Made by a program: the position numbers and the translations under genes. Below are positions 46,235-57,014 of a stretch of DNA of 64,000 nt, piece by piece; the stretch's first letter is position 1; every line of letters starts with the position of its first letter. The stretch is from Ahrensia sp. (lineage in GTDB: Bacteria > Pseudomonadota > Alphaproteobacteria > Rhizobiales > Rhizobiaceae): NCBI GenBank assembly GCA_002698425.1, contig NZXU01000101.1, positions 62,001 through 126,000 on the forward strand, given 5' to 3'. Under the pieces are notes generated by a model. It did no database searches. It was not told where the DNA came from and worked only from the letters and a program-made list of their open reading frames with translations.

Positions 46235-47113
46235 ATGGGCGCCGCCGACAGTGCTTCGCGCGTCGCGATCATAGCCGGTGGCGGCGATATCCCGCTTTAT
46301 GTCGCGGAAACACTGGCCGAGCAGGGCCGAAATCCGTTCATTGTCGCGATCGAGGGAGAAGCCGATCCGGCTCTCTACCGGTTCGAGCATCAGGTCGTCT
46401 ATCCTATCCGGCCCGGTGTGCTCATGTCCATTCTGAAACAGGTCGACCCGACCGACGTCGTGATGGTGGGCGGAGTGAGAAGCCGCCCGAAGCTGCACAA
46501 GATCAGGCCCGACTGGACGACCCTCAAACTGGCGGCACGGTTTCTGCCCAAACTTCGTTCGGGCGATGACGTGTTGCTGCGCGGTGTCGTCGAAATGATC
46601 GAGGAGGCGGGATACCGCGTACGCGGCGTTCACGAGCTGGTGCCGAACCTTCTGGCAAGCGAAGGCCATATCGCCGGACCGAAACCGGCATCCTCGACCA
46701 GGGAAGCGATAGCGACCGCGATCAAAGGCGCGATTGCGCTGGGCAATCTCGATGCCGGGCAGGGCTGTGTCGCGATCGGCCGACGCATTGTTGCGCTCGA
46801 GGGCGCGGAAGGAACGGATGCGATGCTCGAGCGCGTCGCGCAAATGCGGACCGCGGGACGTATCCCCGCCCGCCGCGGCGGCGTTCTTGTCAAGCTGGCC
46901 AAGCCCGGCCAGGAGTTGCGGACGGATCTCCCGACGATCGGCGCCAAAACCGTGGAAAACGCCGCAGCCGCCGGCCTGTCGGGCATATGCGTTCACGCCG
47001 GCCGGGCGCTGATCGCGGATCTTGACGTGACCTGCGCCAAGGCCGACGACCTTGGCGTCTTCCTGACCGGGATAGATCCGGAAACCTTCGGCGATACGGC
47101 GGGCGGCCAATGA
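46235..47113 (+). CDS. lpxI: UDP-2,3-diacylglucosamine diphosphatase LpxI
   Basis: Hydrolyses UDP-2,3-diacylglucosamine to lipid X in bacteria that lack LpxH. The 292-residue DUF1009 protein begins with a VAIIAGGGDIPLYVAETL nucleotide-binding-like motif and has the characteristic C-terminal domain with VENAAAAGLSGICVHAGR and a late aspartate (DPETFGD). The stop overlaps lpxB by four bases. LpxI is the form usual in Alphaproteobacteria, as expected. Confidence 0.95.
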   Translation: MGAADSASRVAIIAGGGDIPLYVAETLAEQGRNPFIVAIEGEADPALYRFEHQVVYPIRPGVLMSILKQVDPTDVVMVGGVRSRPKLHKIRPDWTTLKLAARFLPKLRSGDDVLLRGVVEMIEEAGYRVRGVHELVPNLLASEGHIAGPKPASSTREAIATAIKGAIALGNLDAGQGCVAIGRRIVALEGAEGTDAMLERVAQMRTAGRIPARRGGVLVKLAKPGQELRTDLPTIGAKTVENAAAAGLSGICVHAGRALIADLDVTCAKADDLGVFLTGIDPETFGDTAGGQ

Positions 47114-48294
47114 CATCAGACCGGGCCCTTGTCATCGGATTGGTCGCCGGCGAGGTCTCCGGCGAGAATCTGGCTGTCGATCTCATCGATACAATCACCG
47201 AACAGACGGGACATGCGCCCAGGCTGGTCGGGGTCGGTGGAGACCGGCTCCGTGAGAGGGGGCTCAACAGTGTCTTCGATGCGTCGGAGATCGCTCTGAT
47301 TGGTCTGACATCGGTCATTGCCAGCCTGCCGCGGCTGATCATGCGCATCGGCCAGACGGCGAAAGCCATGGTCGCGGCGCGGCCCGATGTCATTATTCTG
47401 ATCGACAGCCCGGATTTCTCTCACCGTGTCGCCAAGCGTGTGAAGAAGGCGCTGCCCGATGTCCCGATCGTGAAATATGTCGCCCCCACCGTGTGGGCAT
47501 GGCGGCCAGAGCGGGCCCGGAAGATGGCGGCCCACATCGACCATGTCCTCGCTATCCTTCCCTTTGAACCGGAAGTCATGAAGGACCTTGGCGGGCCGCC
47601 GACCCATTATGTTGGCCATCCATTAGCCGCCGCGGAGGATCTCGCGGACCTCTGGCACCGACGCGAGGAAAGGCCACCGCGCGCCGCCGACGAGGAGTTT
47701 ACTCTTCTGGTCTTGCCGGGGTCGCGCAGCGGAGAGGTGAAAGCGCTGCTGCCGGATTTCGGCAAGGCGGTGCAAACGCTACATGACCGCGGCGGCCGGT
47801 TTGGCATCCTGATGCCGACCCTGCCGAAGCTCGTCGACAACCTGAAACGTGAGACGGCGGGCTGGCCGATCCAGCCGCGCATCACAGTTTCCCACGACGA
47901 CAAGATGGAGGCGTTTCGGCAGGCGGACGCGGCGCTTGCCGCATCCGGGACCGTCATTCTTGAACTCGCGCTCGCCGGTGTGCCCGTTGTCAGCTGCTAC
48001 CGGGTCGATCTGTTCATGCGACCGTTCGTTCGCCTGATCACCACGTGGACGGCGGCTCTCCCCAACGTGATCTGCGACCGTCCGGTTGTGCCCGAATATA
48101 TCGACTTCCTGATCCGCCCGGGAATGCTGGCGCGCCGGATCGAGGAACTGGTCGGACCGGAAAGTCTTCCCGCCAAACTGCAGATGCATGGTTTCCGGCA
48201 GGTGCGGGAACTGATGGCGGTAAAAGAACGGCCCGGAAACCGGGCCGCAAATATCATTCTGGAAGCGGTAGCGGGAAAACCGGAGGGGCGTTGA
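47110..48294 (+). CDS. lpxB: Lipid-A-disaccharide synthase LpxB
   Basis: Condenses lipid X with UDP-2,3-diacylglucosamine to make the lipid A disaccharide. It is a 394-residue peripheral GT19 transferase; recognisable are GLVAGEVSGENLAVDLI, VGVGGDRL, YVAPTVWAW and ASGTVILELALAGVPVV. The ATG at 47110 overlaps the lpxI stop (ATGA). It is the last gene of the rightward run; a hairpin follows and gltA converges. Confidence 0.97.
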   Translation: MTSDRALVIGLVAGEVSGENLAVDLIDTITEQTGHAPRLVGVGGDRLRERGLNSVFDASEIALIGLTSVIASLPRLIMRIGQTAKAMVAARPDVIILIDSPDFSHRVAKRVKKALPDVPIVKYVAPTVWAWRPERARKMAAHIDHVLAILPFEPEVMKDLGGPPTHYVGHPLAAAEDLADLWHRREERPPRAADEEFTLLVLPGSRSGEVKALLPDFGKAVQTLHDRGGRFGILMPTLPKLVDNLKRETAGWPIQPRITVSHDDKMEAFRQADAALAASGTVILELALAGVPVVSCYRVDLFMRPFVRLITTWTAALPNVICDRPVVPEYIDFLIRPGMLARRIEELVGPESLPAKLQMHGFRQVRELMAVKERPGNRAANIILEAVAGKPEGR

Positions 48295-48302
48295 GCCCCT
48301 CC
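48282..48302. other. Hairpin at the lpxB-gltA convergence
   Basis: GGAGGGGC-GTTGA-GCCCCTCC, an eight-pair stem at the boundary of the two convergent genes, overlapping the lpxB stop. No T-run on either strand, so its terminator role is uncertain. Confidence 0.45.
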
Positions 48303-48306
48303 CGCA

Positions 48307-49599
48307 TCAGCTGCGCTTGTTCATCGGCACGTAATCGCGCTTCGGTTCACCGGTATAGAGCTGGCGGGGCCGCCCGATACGCTGGCTCGGATCCTCGATC
48401 ATTTCCTTCCACTGGGCAATCCAGCCGACCGTGCGGGCGACCGCGAACAGCACCGTGAACATGGTGGTCGGGAAACCGAGCGCCCGCAGCGTGATGCCGG
48501 AATAGAAGTCGATATTCGGATAGAGCTTCTTCTCGACGAAATATTCGTCATGCAGCGCGATCTTCTCGAGTTCCATCGCGACTTCGAGGAGCGGATCGTC
48601 CTTGATGCCGAGTTCGCCCAGAACCTCATGCGTGGTCTTCTGCATGATCTTGGCGCGCGGATCGTAGTTCTTGTAGACGCGGTGGCCGAAGCCCATCAGG
48701 CGGAACGGATCGTTCTTGTCCTTGGCGCGAGCGATGAACTCCGGAATACGGTCCACGGAGCCGATTTCGGCGAGCATGTTCAGCGCAGCCTCGTTGGCGC
48801 CGCCATGCGCGGGGCCCCAGAGGCAAGCGATGCCGGCCGCGATGCAGGCGAAGGGATTGGCGCCCGAGGAACCGGCCAGACGGACCGTCGACGTGGAGGC
48901 GTTTTGTTCGTGGTCGGCATGCAGGATGAAGATGCGGTCCATGGCGCGGGCCAGAACCGGATTGACCTCGTAATCCTCGCAGGGCACCGCGAAACACATG
49001 CGCAGGAAGTTCGAAGCGTAGTCGAGATCGTTCTGCGGATAAACGAAGGGCTGGCCGATATGGTACTTGTAGGCCATGGCCGCGATCGTCGGCATCTTCG
49101 CGATCATGCGCATGGAGGCGACCATGCGCTGATGCGGATCGGAAATGTCCGTGGAATCGTGGTAGAAGGCCGACAGCGCGCCGACGGTGCCGCACATCAC
49201 GGCCATCGGATGCGCATCGCGCCGGAAGCCGGTGAAGAACCGCATCATCTGCTCATGCACCATGGTATGGCGCGTCACGCGGTAGTCGAAATCGTATTTC
49301 TGGGTCTTCGTCGGCAATTCGCCGTAAAGAAGCAGGTAGCAGACCTCGAGAAAGTCGCCCTGTTCGGCGAGCTGCTCGATCGGATAGCCCCGATGAAGCA
49401 ACATGCCTTCATCGCCGTCGATGAATGTAATCTTTGAGTCGCAGGATGCCGTCGATGTGAAGCCCGGATCGTAGGTGAAGGCGCCGGTTTGCTTGTAGAG
49501 GGATGAGATATCGACCACGCTGGGGCCGATCGTCCCGTCGTATACGGAAAACTCATGCTCCCCACCCGACAATGAGAGTTTTGCGGTTTTATCAGACAT
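48307..49599 (-). CDS. gltA: Citrate synthase
   Basis: Condenses oxaloacetate and acetyl-CoA at entry to the TCA cycle. It has 430 residues of the Gram-negative type II (hexameric, NADH-sensitive) form, with the signature [15 protein letters not shown] and catalytic histidines in [11 protein letters not shown] and GFGHR. The start at 49599 is set by GGGAGA four bases upstream. It is transcribed away from gltX with a 181-base gap that holds its own promoter. Confidence 0.97.
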   Translation of the reverse strand: MSDKTAKLSLSGGEHEFSVYDGTIGPSVVDISSLYKQTGAFTYDPGFTSTASCDSKITFIDGDEGMLLHRGYPIEQLAEQGDFLEVCYLLLYGELPTKTQKYDFDYRVTRHTMVHEQMMRFFTGFRRDAHPMAVMCGTVGALSAFYHDSTDISDPHQRMVASMRMIAKMPTIAAMAYKYHIGQPFVYPQNDLDYASNFLRMCFAVPCEDYEVNPVLARAMDRIFILHADHEQNASTSTVRLAGSSGANPFACIAAGIACLWGPAHGGANEAALNMLAEIGSVDRIPEFIARAKDKNDPFRLMGFGHRVYKNYDPRAKIMQKTTHEVLGELGIKDDPLLEVAMELEKIALHDEYFVEKKLYPNIDFYSGITLRALGFPTTMFTVLFAVARTVGWIAQWKEMIEDPSQRIGRPRQLYTGEPKRDYVPMNKRS

Positions 49600-49747
49600 G
49601 ATGTCTCCCTTCTCCATCCGATCGTTATCACGAAAATGACGTGAAAATTTTGCGGCGCAGCAAGCTTCGCCGCTGAGGCTTTGCAGTGGTTGCTATCCCA
49701 ATTGCGGTGTCCTGCCAAGACAGCCTAAGGGCTTAATGCTGCAATGC

Positions 49748-49776
49748 ATTATAGTGCTCCGGTAGCTGCCGTGAAA
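49748..49776 (-). promoter_or_regulatory. Candidate gltA promoter
   Basis: On the minus strand a consensus TATAAT lies at 49753-49748; the matching -35 region (TTTCAC, 49776-49771) is weak. A perfect inverted repeat TAATGC-N6-GCATTA (49734-49751) covers the -10 and could be an operator. The 5' leader would be about 140 bases. Confidence 0.45.
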
Positions 49777-49780
49777 GCCA

Positions 49781-51199
49781 TTATGCAACGCAATCGCGGA
49801 TGCGTGCGAGTGATTCATCGCGGCCCAGGACGGCGAGAACGTCGAACACGCCCGGTGACGTGCTCCGCCCCGTCAGGGCCGCCCTGAGAGGCTGTGCGAC
49901 CTTTCCGAGCTTGAGTTCGTTGGCCTCTGCGTAGGATCGCACCGCGGCGTCGAGCGCATCGACGGACCAGTCGTCGACCTGTTCGAGTTTGGGAATAATC
50001 CCGGCAAGCACGTTGCGCGCTTCACCGGTGAGAATGCCGGCTGCCTTTTCGTCGAAATCGAGAGGCCGCTCGGCGAAAAGGTAATTAGCGCTGTCGAGGA
50101 GTTCGACAAGAGTCTTGGCGCGTTCCTTCAGGCCGGGCATGGCCGCGAGCAACTGCGCGCGGCGGCTTTCGAACCTGGCGGCGATGTCATCCTTGCCGTC
50201 CAGTTCCGGCAGCAAGGCACCCACCCTGTCGACCAGATAGGCATCGTCGGCGGCGCGGATCCAGTGTCCGTTCACGGCTTCCAGCTTGGCGAAATCGAAC
50301 CGTGCTGCGCCCTTGTTCACGTCCGTGATATCGAACCAGCCGATCATGTCCTCGGTCGACATGATCTCGTCGTCGCCATGGCTCCAGCCGAGGCGTGCGA
50401 GATAGTTGCGCAGGGCTTCCGGCAGGTAGCCCATGGCCCGATAGGCTTCTACGCCGAGCGCTCCGTGGCGCTTCGACAGCTTCGCGCCATCGGGACCATG
50501 GATCAGCGGGATATGCGCCCATTTCGGCACGTCCCACCCCATTGCTTCGAAGATGATCGTCTGCCGAGCCGCATTGGTCAGGTGATCGTCGCCGCGAATG
50601 ACGTGCGTCACGCCCATGTCGTGGTCGTCGACCACGACGGCCAGCATGTAGGTCGGGTTGCCGTCGGAGCGCAGAAGGATGAAGTCGTCGAGATCCTTGT
50701 TGGGAAAGCGGACTTCGCCCTGGACGGCGTCGCGCACGAGCGTTTCGCCGTCGCGGGGTGCCTTGATGCGGATGACCGGCGAGACCCCCTCGGGAGCTTC
50801 CGAAGGGTCGCGGTCGCGCCAGCGCCCGTCATAGCGTGGAGGGCGGCCTTCGGCGCGCGCCGTTTCGCGCATCTCGGCCAATTCCTCCTGCGAAGCGTAG
50901 CAGCGATAGGCATTTCCCTTGGCGAGCAGTTCCTCGGCGACGGCGCGATGCCGGTCGACCTGATCATATTGCGAGACGACGTCGCCGTCCCAATCCAGCC
51001 CCATCCATTTCAACCCGTCGAGAATCGCTGCAACCGCTGCTTGCGACGACCGCTCCCGGTCGGTATCCTCGATACGCAGATGCATTTTGCCGCCGGTGTG
51101 TTTCGCATAGAGCCAGTTGAAAAGAGCGGTGCGGGCTCCGCCGATATGCAGAAAACCGGTCGGGGAGGGGGCGAAACGGGTGACGACCTCGCCAGTCAT
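49781..51199 (-). CDS. gltX: Glutamyl-tRNA synthetase
   Basis: Charges tRNA with glutamate, 472 residues, class I synthetase. HIGH appears as HIGG in [16 protein letters not shown] and KMSKS as KLSKRHG. The anticodon-binding domain fills about residues 325-472. An open frame continues 84 residues upstream to 51451, but that stretch is antisense to comEC and the ATG at 51199 gives the conserved N-terminus. A second gltX copy is common in this group but cannot be judged here. Confidence 0.96.
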   Translation of the reverse strand: MTGEVVTRFAPSPTGFLHIGGARTALFNWLYAKHTGGKMHLRIEDTDRERSSQAAVAAILDGLKWMGLDWDGDVVSQYDQVDRHRAVAEELLAKGNAYRCYASQEELAEMRETARAEGRPPRYDGRWRDRDPSEAPEGVSPVIRIKAPRDGETLVRDAVQGEVRFPNKDLDDFILLRSDGNPTYMLAVVVDDHDMGVTHVIRGDDHLTNAARQTIIFEAMGWDVPKWAHIPLIHGPDGAKLSKRHGALGVEAYRAMGYLPEALRNYLARLGWSHGDDEIMSTEDMIGWFDITDVNKGAARFDFAKLEAVNGHWIRAADDAYLVDRVGALLPELDGKDDIAARFESRRAQLLAAMPGLKERAKTLVELLDSANYLFAERPLDFDEKAAGILTGEARNVLAGIIPKLEQVDDWSVDALDAAVRSYAEANELKLGKVAQPLRAALTGRSTSPGVFDVLAVLGRDESLARIRDCVA

Positions 51200-51323
51200 G
51201 CTGTGCTCCAATTGTGTTGATTGACCGGCCTTCAGGGCGGCCGGATGAGGATTCTGCCGCACGTCTAGCACAGGCGGCAGCCTGCGCAAACTCGGGCCAT
51301 CTCGCCCTTGACGGAGGTGCGGC

Positions 51324-53669
51324 ATGAGCGGCGCCGACGAGGACGAAACACGCACCACAACCGACGAACGCGTTTTTTTCCGCGTGCCGGATGAAGAGGT
51401 CGCTTCGCAGGTTCCGGCCATCGCGGACGAGCCGGCGAATTCGGCCGCCAAACCACGAAACCGTCACCTCCGGGGCCTGAAACTGGCCGAACGCCGCTCG
51501 GTCGTTCGGAAAATCCAAGCGGCGATTACCCGCGAACAGGGCCTGGGAACCGCGTTCCTGTTCGTGCCCGTCGGGCTGCTCGCGGGTATCCTGGTCTATT
51601 TTTCGCTGCCCGCCGAACCAACGCCCTGGAACCTGCCGGCCGGCATTGTCGTCCTCGCCGCGCTGCTAATCTTTTCCCGGAGCGCAACTCCGCCATTCCG
51701 CATGGCTCTCGCCGCGGGTCTGCTCGTGGCCACAGGTATGGCGCTTGCCCAGGCGCATACGAGCTGGAAGGCGACTCCGATGCTTGGTTCGGATGTGACG
51801 ACACGGCTGACCGGCCGGATCGTCGCCCTCGAGCAACGGGCAAATGGCCGTACGCGCTTCACCATCGATGTTTTGAAGACGGAGCGTCCGGAACTGCGCT
51901 ACGCGCCGGATCGCGTGCGTGTCACGGCTCCGGGTTCTGCCGAGGGATTTGAGCTGGGCGGCGGCATCTATGGTCTCGTGCGCCTGACCTCACCATCCGG
52001 GCCGGCGTTGCCGGGTGGATACGACTTTGCCTTTCATTCCTATTTCAACGGGATCGGATCCAATGGCTTCTTCCTGGGGCGTCCTGACGCGATCGAGCTG
52101 GAAACAGCGATCGGCCGTTATGACTCGGCTGTCGTCGCCTTGCAGCGGCTGCGCCAGGCCATCGGCAGACAGATACAACAAGCCGCTCCCGGCCGGTCGG
52201 GCGCGGTATCCGCGGCGCTCGTCACCGGTAACAAGTCCGGTATCCCGGAAGATGTGACCGAGGCGCTGCGCGTTTCGGGCCTGGCGCATATTCTCTCGAT
52301 CTCGGGCCTTCACATGGCGCTTGTCGCCGCCACGGTCATGGCGTCGCTGCGGCTGGGATTTGCCTTCGCGCCGGAATGGTCGGCGCGTCACCCTGTCCGT
52401 AAATATGCCGCCGCCGGAGCGCTCGCGGCGACCGGGTTTTATCTCTTTCTTGCCGGAGCCGGCGTCGCCACCCAACGCTCATTCGTCATGCTCGCCATCA
52501 TGCTGCTGGCTCTGTCATTCGATCGAAACGCGGTCACCATGCGCAATCTCGCTTTGGCGGCGATTGCGGTCATGGTCGTCGCGCCGGATGAGGTCGCGGG
52601 CCCTGGCTTCCAGATGTCGTTTGCGGCGACGGCGGCGCTGATAGCGGTCTATGGCGGCTGGCAGGACTGGCGTCATCGCCGCGAAAGGCGGCGGGTAGAT
52701 CGCCCGCAACGCCATCCCGCGATATCCTTCCTTGCTGCGATGGGCCGATATGCGCTGGGGATCGGCATCACCTCCCTGATTGCCGGCCTCGCGACCGGAC
52801 TGTTCGCCTCTTACCACTTCGGCCGCGTCGCCCCCTATGGTCTCCTTGCCAACCTGGCCGCAATGCCCGTCGTCACGATCCTTGTAATGCCGCTTGCGGT
52901 CGCCGCCGTCGTGGCCATGCCTTTCGGGCTGCATGTCTTTCTGTTCAAGGCGATGGCCTGGGCGGTCGAACTGGTGATCGTCATCGCGGAACGGGTGGCC
53001 TCGCTCTCGCCGGCAATCTCCACCGGCCAGATGCCGGCTTCCGCGCTGATCGCGTTTTCCGGCGGCCTCATAATGCTCTGTTTCCTATCCACCCGGTTGA
53101 AGCTGGCGGCGCTGCCCTTTCTGGCGCTTGGCGCGGCGTTCTGGGGATTTGAAAAAACGCCTGTCGCGATCCTTTCCGAGGATGCCCGGCAATTCGCCGT
53201 GATCGAAAATTCGGAGCAGGGTGCGAGACTGCATGTCAATCGCGACCGGCCCAACGCGTTCACGGTCGAGCAGTGGCAAGCGGCCTATGCCGCGCCGGTG
53301 ATCGTCAAGCCGGGAGAGTCGCCACTGATGCGATGCGAGGAAACGCTGTGCCGCGCCCAGACGGGCAAGATGCTCATCGGATACGTTCTGACATCATCGG
53401 AAGACGCGGATATGCCGGCCTTGGAAAAACTCTGCGATCAATTCGATCTTGTCGTTTTCGCCAAGGCGCCGTCGCCGCAGTCCTGTCCGGATGGAACGCC
53501 TGTGGTCTCCGCGCAAATGCTGGCGCGAAGCGGTGCGGCCGAGATTTATGAAAGCGAGGGCAGGGCGGTGATCACCCACGCTCTGCCTGGCCCCGAACGG
53601 CCCTGGCTCGATCATCGCCGTTATTCGCGGGCGGCGCGGAACCTGCCGGAGTGGCGGCGGTCTCAGTAG
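51324..53669 (+). CDS. comEC: ComEC/Rec2 family protein without the hydrolase domain
   Basis: DNA-uptake channel family, 781 residues. After a charged N-terminus (1-70) come helices at about 75-130, a DUF4131 domain (about 145-260) and the competence transmembrane domain (about 300-600; [17 protein letters not shown] is typical). The C-terminal region of about 180 residues lacks the HxHxDH metallo-beta-lactamase motif that ends longer ComEC proteins. A GGAGGT precedes the ATG. Natural competence is not implied: no com pilin genes are visible. Confidence 0.9.
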   Translation: MSGADEDETRTTTDERVFFRVPDEEVASQVPAIADEPANSAAKPRNRHLRGLKLAERRSVVRKIQAAITREQGLGTAFLFVPVGLLAGILVYFSLPAEPTPWNLPAGIVVLAALLIFSRSATPPFRMALAAGLLVATGMALAQAHTSWKATPMLGSDVTTRLTGRIVALEQRANGRTRFTIDVLKTERPELRYAPDRVRVTAPGSAEGFELGGGIYGLVRLTSPSGPALPGGYDFAFHSYFNGIGSNGFFLGRPDAIELETAIGRYDSAVVALQRLRQAIGRQIQQAAPGRSGAVSAALVTGNKSGIPEDVTEALRVSGLAHILSISGLHMALVAATVMASLRLGFAFAPEWSARHPVRKYAAAGALAATGFYLFLAGAGVATQRSFVMLAIMLLALSFDRNAVTMRNLALAAIAVMVVAPDEVAGPGFQMSFAATAALIAVYGGWQDWRHRRERRRVDRPQRHPAISFLAAMGRYALGIGITSLIAGLATGLFASYHFGRVAPYGLLANLAAMPVVTILVMPLAVAAVVAMPFGLHVFLFKAMAWAVELVIVIAERVASLSPAISTGQMPASALIAFSGGLIMLCFLSTRLKLAALPFLALGAAFWGFEKTPVAILSEDARQFAVIENSEQGARLHVNRDRPNAFTVEQWQAAYAAPVIVKPGESPLMRCEETLCRAQTGKMLIGYVLTSSEDADMPALEKLCDQFDLVVFAKAPSPQSCPDGTPVVSAQMLARSGAAEIYESEGRAVITHALPGPERPWLDHRRYSRAARNLPEWRRSQ

Positions 53670-54379
53670 CGGCGCATGAGGCCGACGAGGCGACCCTGAA
53701 CGCGCACCCGGTCCGGTCCGAAAATTCGGGTCTCATAGGCCGGGTTGGCGGCTTCCAGGGCGATCGACGCCCCTTTGCGGCGAAGGCGCTTCAGCGTCGC
53801 TTCCTCGTCGTCGACCAGTGCGACGATGATATCGCCGGCATTGGCGGTGTCGCCCTTCTTGATGATCGCGGTATCGCCGTCAAAGATGCCCGCCTCGATC
53901 ATCGAATCGCCCTCGACCTCCAGTGCGTAGTGCTCTCCCTTGCCGATCATGTCGGCGGGAAGCGAGATCATGCGGGTCTGGTGTTCGATCGCCGAGATCG
54001 GAACGCCGGCGGCGATCTTGCCCATCATCGGGACGGGGATCATCGAGCCGCCATCGCTGTCATTGGACGCGCGCGGCGCGGGCTGGGGCGCCGGCGCCGG
54101 TTTGCCGAGGCTTCCCTCGATCACGCTCGGCGAAAACCCGCGGCGCTGGCCGGCCGGCGTCAGGCTGTCGGGAAGCCGTATGACTTCCAGCGCCCGGGCG
54201 CGGTTCGGAAGCCGCCGGATGAAGCCGCGTTCCTCCAGCGCCGTGATCAACCGGTGGATGCCGGATTTCGAGGCAAGGTCGAGCGCTTCCTTCATCTCGT
54301 CGAAGGAAGGAGGCACGCCGGTTTCCTTCAGGCGCTCATTGATGAACATCAGAAGGTCGAGTTGTTTGCGTGTCAGCAT
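53663..54379 (-). CDS. lexA: LexA repressor
   Basis: SOS repressor with self-cleaving protease domain, 238 residues. The winged helix-turn-helix covers about 1-65. After a proline-rich linker, the cleavage bond is A124-G125 (KIAAGVP) and the catalytic pair is S159 (EGDSM) and K197 (ATLKRL). The length and linker fit alphaproteobacterial LexA. An operator of the GTTC-N7-GTTC type sits in its promoter, so it is autoregulated. The 3' end overlaps comEC by seven bases. Confidence 0.97.
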   Translation of the reverse strand: MLTRKQLDLLMFINERLKETGVPPSFDEMKEALDLASKSGIHRLITALEERGFIRRLPNRARALEVIRLPDSLTPAGQRRGFSPSVIEGSLGKPAPAPQPAPRASNDSDGGSMIPVPMMGKIAAGVPISAIEHQTRMISLPADMIGKGEHYALEVEGDSMIEAGIFDGDTAIIKKGDTANAGDIIVALVDDEEATLKRLRRKGASIALEAANPAYETRIFGPDRVRVQGRLVGLMRRY

Positions 54380-54415
54380 CGCCGCATCCTTGCAGAATCA
54401 AATAAAAACAAACAC

Positions 54416-54436
54416 GGAACAGTCTTTATCTGTTCC
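54416..54436. promoter_or_regulatory. Inverted repeat in the lexA leader
   Basis: GGAACAG-TCTTTAT-CTGTTCC, a perfect 7+7 inverted repeat overlapping the edge of the LexA box. Orientation of the GTTC/GAAC halves is inverted, unlike the direct repeat used by alphaproteobacterial LexA, so it may be a second binding mode or an mRNA hairpin. Confidence 0.4.
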
Positions 54437-54446
54437 AGTTGTGTTC
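54432..54446 (-). promoter_or_regulatory. LexA (SOS) box of the lexA promoter
   Basis: GTTC-CAGTTGT-GTTC on the plus strand, i.e. GAAC-N7-GAAC in the direction of lexA. This is the exact alphaproteobacterial SOS consensus. On the minus strand a TTGCAG (54451-54446) and TAAAGA (54428-54423) could be -35 and -10 around it, so LexA would block its own promoter. Confidence 0.82.
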
Positions 54447-54455
54447 TGCAAGCGT

Positions 54456-54470
54456 TTAACAAATGTTTAA
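54456..54470 (-). promoter_or_regulatory. CtrA-type site upstream of lexA
   Basis: TTAA-CAAATGT-TTAA, a perfect TTAA-N7-TTAA, the consensus of the cell-cycle regulator CtrA. It lies nine bases upstream of the LexA box and overlaps the moeA stop codon. Confidence 0.45.
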
Positions 54471-55690
54471 AGAACGGCAGGTTTTAGCGGCAGGATCGCG
54501 ACGTCGTCGCCGGCGGACGCTGCCGGGGCATGCGGCGCGCGGACCAGCAGCGCCTCCGAACGCGCGAATGCGCTGATCATCGAGGAATCCTGCAGATTGA
54601 ACGGTTTCGTCCGCAATATGCCGGCCTCATCGCGCCAGGCGCGTGCGCGGACATAGTCTTCGCGGGCGCCGTTCGCGGGCATCGCGGTGTCGAGGATCGC
54701 GCGCTGCCGATCCAGGGTGAAGGCCAGTCCGCCCAGCTTCTGGAGCAGCGGTTTCATGAACAGCAGCCCGCAGACGAGCGCCGATACGGGATTTCCGGGC
54801 AGGCCCAGGATTCGCAGGCTATCGAGGCGGCCGAACATGAGCGGTTTGCCCGGGCGCATGGCGATTTTCCAGAAATCGAGCGTCATGCCGCGGTCCAGGA
54901 AGACTTTTCGGACGAGATCGTGGTCGCCGACCGATGCGCCGCCCAACGTCACCAGCACGTCGCAATTCGCTGCCGCCCGGTCGAGTGCCGCGGCGAGATC
55001 GGCCTCGTTGTCGCGGACGATGCCGAGGTCGATGACCTCCGCGCCTGCCTCGCGCGCGAAGGCGGCGATGCCGTAGCTGTTCGAGGCGATGATCTGGCCG
55101 GGACCGGGCTCGGAACCCGGCGGCAGCAACTCGTCGCCCGTCGCAAGGATTCCGACGCGAGGACGCCGAATGACAGGAACAGCCGGGTGATTGGCGGCGG
55201 CGGCGAGGCAGATGGCGCCGGCGTCGAAGACGGTGCCGGCGGGAAGGAGAGTGTCGTCCTTGCGAAAGTCCAACCCTGCGTCACGGACGTGCTTGCCGGC
55301 GGGTTCCGCCTGGTTCGACCGAACCCGATCGTTACCGAGAATCGTCACGTTTTCTTGCAGCATCACCGTATCGGCCCCGGCAGGCAGCACGCCGCCGGTG
55401 AAGATCCGGGCGGTCTGGCCGGGCCCGACCGCCCCCGAGAAAGGATGGCCTGCCGCGACCTCGCCGATGACGGTCAGCTCGGAGGGCGCGCTGGCGATAT
55501 CCGCGGCGCGCACCGCGTAGCCGTCCATCGCCGATACGGCCTCGGGCGGCTGTGTGCGAAGGGCGATGAGGTCTTGCGCCAGGACGCGGCCCTGGGCTTC
55601 GCCCAGCGCGACGGTCTCGGTTCCCAGCGGAACGGCATCGGCGAGCAGCCGCGCCCGCGCTTCGGTGACGGGGATCAAGCCTCCGTTCAA
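54467..55690 (-). CDS. moeA: Molybdopterin molybdotransferase MoeA
   Basis: Inserts molybdate into adenylated molybdopterin. The 407 residues have the gephyrin-like four-domain order; visible are [51 protein letters not shown] and [11 protein letters not shown]. The start is TTG at 55690, overlapping the moaC stop by four bases (TTGA), so translation is coupled. No ATG start fits the conserved N-terminus. lexA follows 87 bases downstream with its own promoter. Confidence 0.95.
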   Translation of the reverse strand: MNGGLIPVTEARARLLADAVPLGTETVALGEAQGRVLAQDLIALRTQPPEAVSAMDGYAVRAADIASAPSELTVIGEVAAGHPFSGAVGPGQTARIFTGGVLPAGADTVMLQENVTILGNDRVRSNQAEPAGKHVRDAGLDFRKDDTLLPAGTVFDAGAICLAAAANHPAVPVIRRPRVGILATGDELLPPGSEPGPGQIIASNSYGIAAFAREAGAEVIDLGIVRDNEADLAAALDRAAANCDVLVTLGGASVGDHDLVRKVFLDRGMTLDFWKIAMRPGKPLMFGRLDSLRILGLPGNPVSALVCGLLFMKPLLQKLGGLAFTLDRQRAILDTAMPANGAREDYVRARAWRDEAGILRTKPFNLQDSSMISAFARSEALLVRAPHAPAASAGDDVAILPLKPAVL

Positions 55691-56184
55691 GACGCGCTCC
55701 GCGTCCAGGTGCCGGATTTGCCACCTGTCTTGGAGAGCAGGCGAACCGGCCCGATCTCCATGCCCTTGTCGATCGCCTTGGCCATGTCATAGATCGTCAG
55801 GCAGGCAACGGATGCCGCGGTCAGGGCTTCCATTTCGACGCCGGTCTTGCCCGAAAGCCGCGCCAGCGCCTCGACCCGTAGCCCGGGAAGATCCCGGTCC
55901 GGCTCGATCTGGACGGCAACCTTGCTGAGCGTCAGCGGGTGGCAGAGCGGGATCAGTTCGTGGGTTTTCTTGGCTGCCATGATCCCTGCGATCCGGGCCG
56001 TCGCGATAACATCGCCTTTCTTGGCGTTGCCGGCGAGGATCGTTTCGAGAGTCTCCGGCGTCATGGCGACAAAGCCTTCCGCCACCGCCTCGCGCACCGT
56101 GTCGTTCTTGTCGCCGACATCGACCATGTTGGCCGCGCCGTCGGCGCCCAGATGCGTCAGCTTGCCGGTTGGATCATTCGCCAT
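55687..56184 (-). CDS. moaC: Cyclic pyranopterin monophosphate synthase MoaC
   Basis: Second step of molybdenum-cofactor synthesis: it makes cyclic pyranopterin monophosphate from the MoaA product. The 165-residue protein has the family motifs ELIPLCHPL and [21 protein letters not shown]. It starts one base after the trpC stop and overlaps moeA by four bases. moaA is not in the window. Confidence 0.96.
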   Translation of the reverse strand: MANDPTGKLTHLGADGAANMVDVGDKNDTVREAVAEGFVAMTPETLETILAGNAKKGDVIATARIAGIMAAKKTHELIPLCHPLTLSKVAVQIEPDRDLPGLRVEALARLSGKTGVEMEALTAASVACLTIYDMAKAIDKGMEIGPVRLLSKTGGKSGTWTRSAS

Positions 56185-56185
56185 G

Positions 56186-57001
56186 TCAGGCCGATTTTCG
56201 TTCAGCCGCGTCGCCGTGCAAGAGGCGGCGCGTCGCCGCTTCCACGTCGTCCTGGCGCATCAGGCTTTCGCCGACGAGGAAAGAGCTGATGCCGACCCGG
56301 GAGAGCCTTTGGCAATCGGCGTGGGTCGAGATGCCGCTTTCGCCGACCAGAAGATATTCGTCGCCGACCATCGCTGCCAGGCGTTCCGAATTGGCGAGAT
56401 CGACCTCGAATGTGCGCAGGTTGCGATTGTTGACGCCAAGCAGCCTTGAAGAAAGCCTCAAGGCGCGCTCCGTCTCTTCCTCGTCATGAACCTCGATCAG
56501 CGCGTCCATACCGAGTTCGAACGCGGTGTCTTCCAGCGCCCGCGCCTCTTCGTCGGAAAGCGACGCCATGATGATCAGGATCGCATCCGCGCCCCAGCTG
56601 CGTGCCTCGTAGACCTGGTAGGGCTCGAACATGAAATCCTTGCGCAAGGCGGGGAGGGCGCAGGCCCCGCGCGCTGCCGTCAGAAATTCCGGCGCACCTT
56701 GGAAAGAAGGCGTGTCCGTGAGCACCGAGAGGCAGGCGGCGCCGCCATCCTCATACGCCTTGGCGAGCGCCGGCGGATCGAAATCCGGACGGATCAGCCC
56801 CTTAGACGGACTTGCCTTCTTGATCTCGGCGATCAGACCGAAATCGCCGGCCGTCTTTCGCGCCTGCAACGCCTCGAAAAATCCCCGCGGCGGTTCCGTG
56901 TCGGCAATACTGGCCTGAAGATCGGCAAGCGGCGTCGAAGCCTTCGCGGCGGCGATTTCCTCGCGCTTATAGGCTTCTATTTTCTTCAGGATATCAGTCA
57001 T
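56186..57001 (-). CDS. trpC: Indole-3-glycerol phosphate synthase
   Basis: Fourth step of tryptophan synthesis, 271 residues, single-domain TIM barrel without the TrpF fusion. Visible are [35 protein letters not shown] and LVGESGI, which supply the phosphate site and catalytic lysine and glutamates. It lies 13 bases downstream of trpD, and moaC follows after one base, so tryptophan and molybdopterin genes form one unit here. Confidence 0.96.
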   Translation of the reverse strand: MTDILKKIEAYKREEIAAAKASTPLADLQASIADTEPPRGFFEALQARKTAGDFGLIAEIKKASPSKGLIRPDFDPPALAKAYEDGGAACLSVLTDTPSFQGAPEFLTAARGACALPALRKDFMFEPYQVYEARSWGADAILIIMASLSDEEARALEDTAFELGMDALIEVHDEEETERALRLSSRLLGVNNRNLRTFEVDLANSERLAAMVGDEYLLVGESGISTHADCQRLSRVGISSFLVGESLMRQDDVEAATRRLLHGDAAERKSA

Positions 57002-57014
57002 TTGGGTTCTTCAG

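Noticed and set aside
51200..51451. 84-residue N-terminal extension of gltX
   Set aside because: Lies over the comEC start and lacks similarity; the synthetase begins at [15 protein letters not shown].
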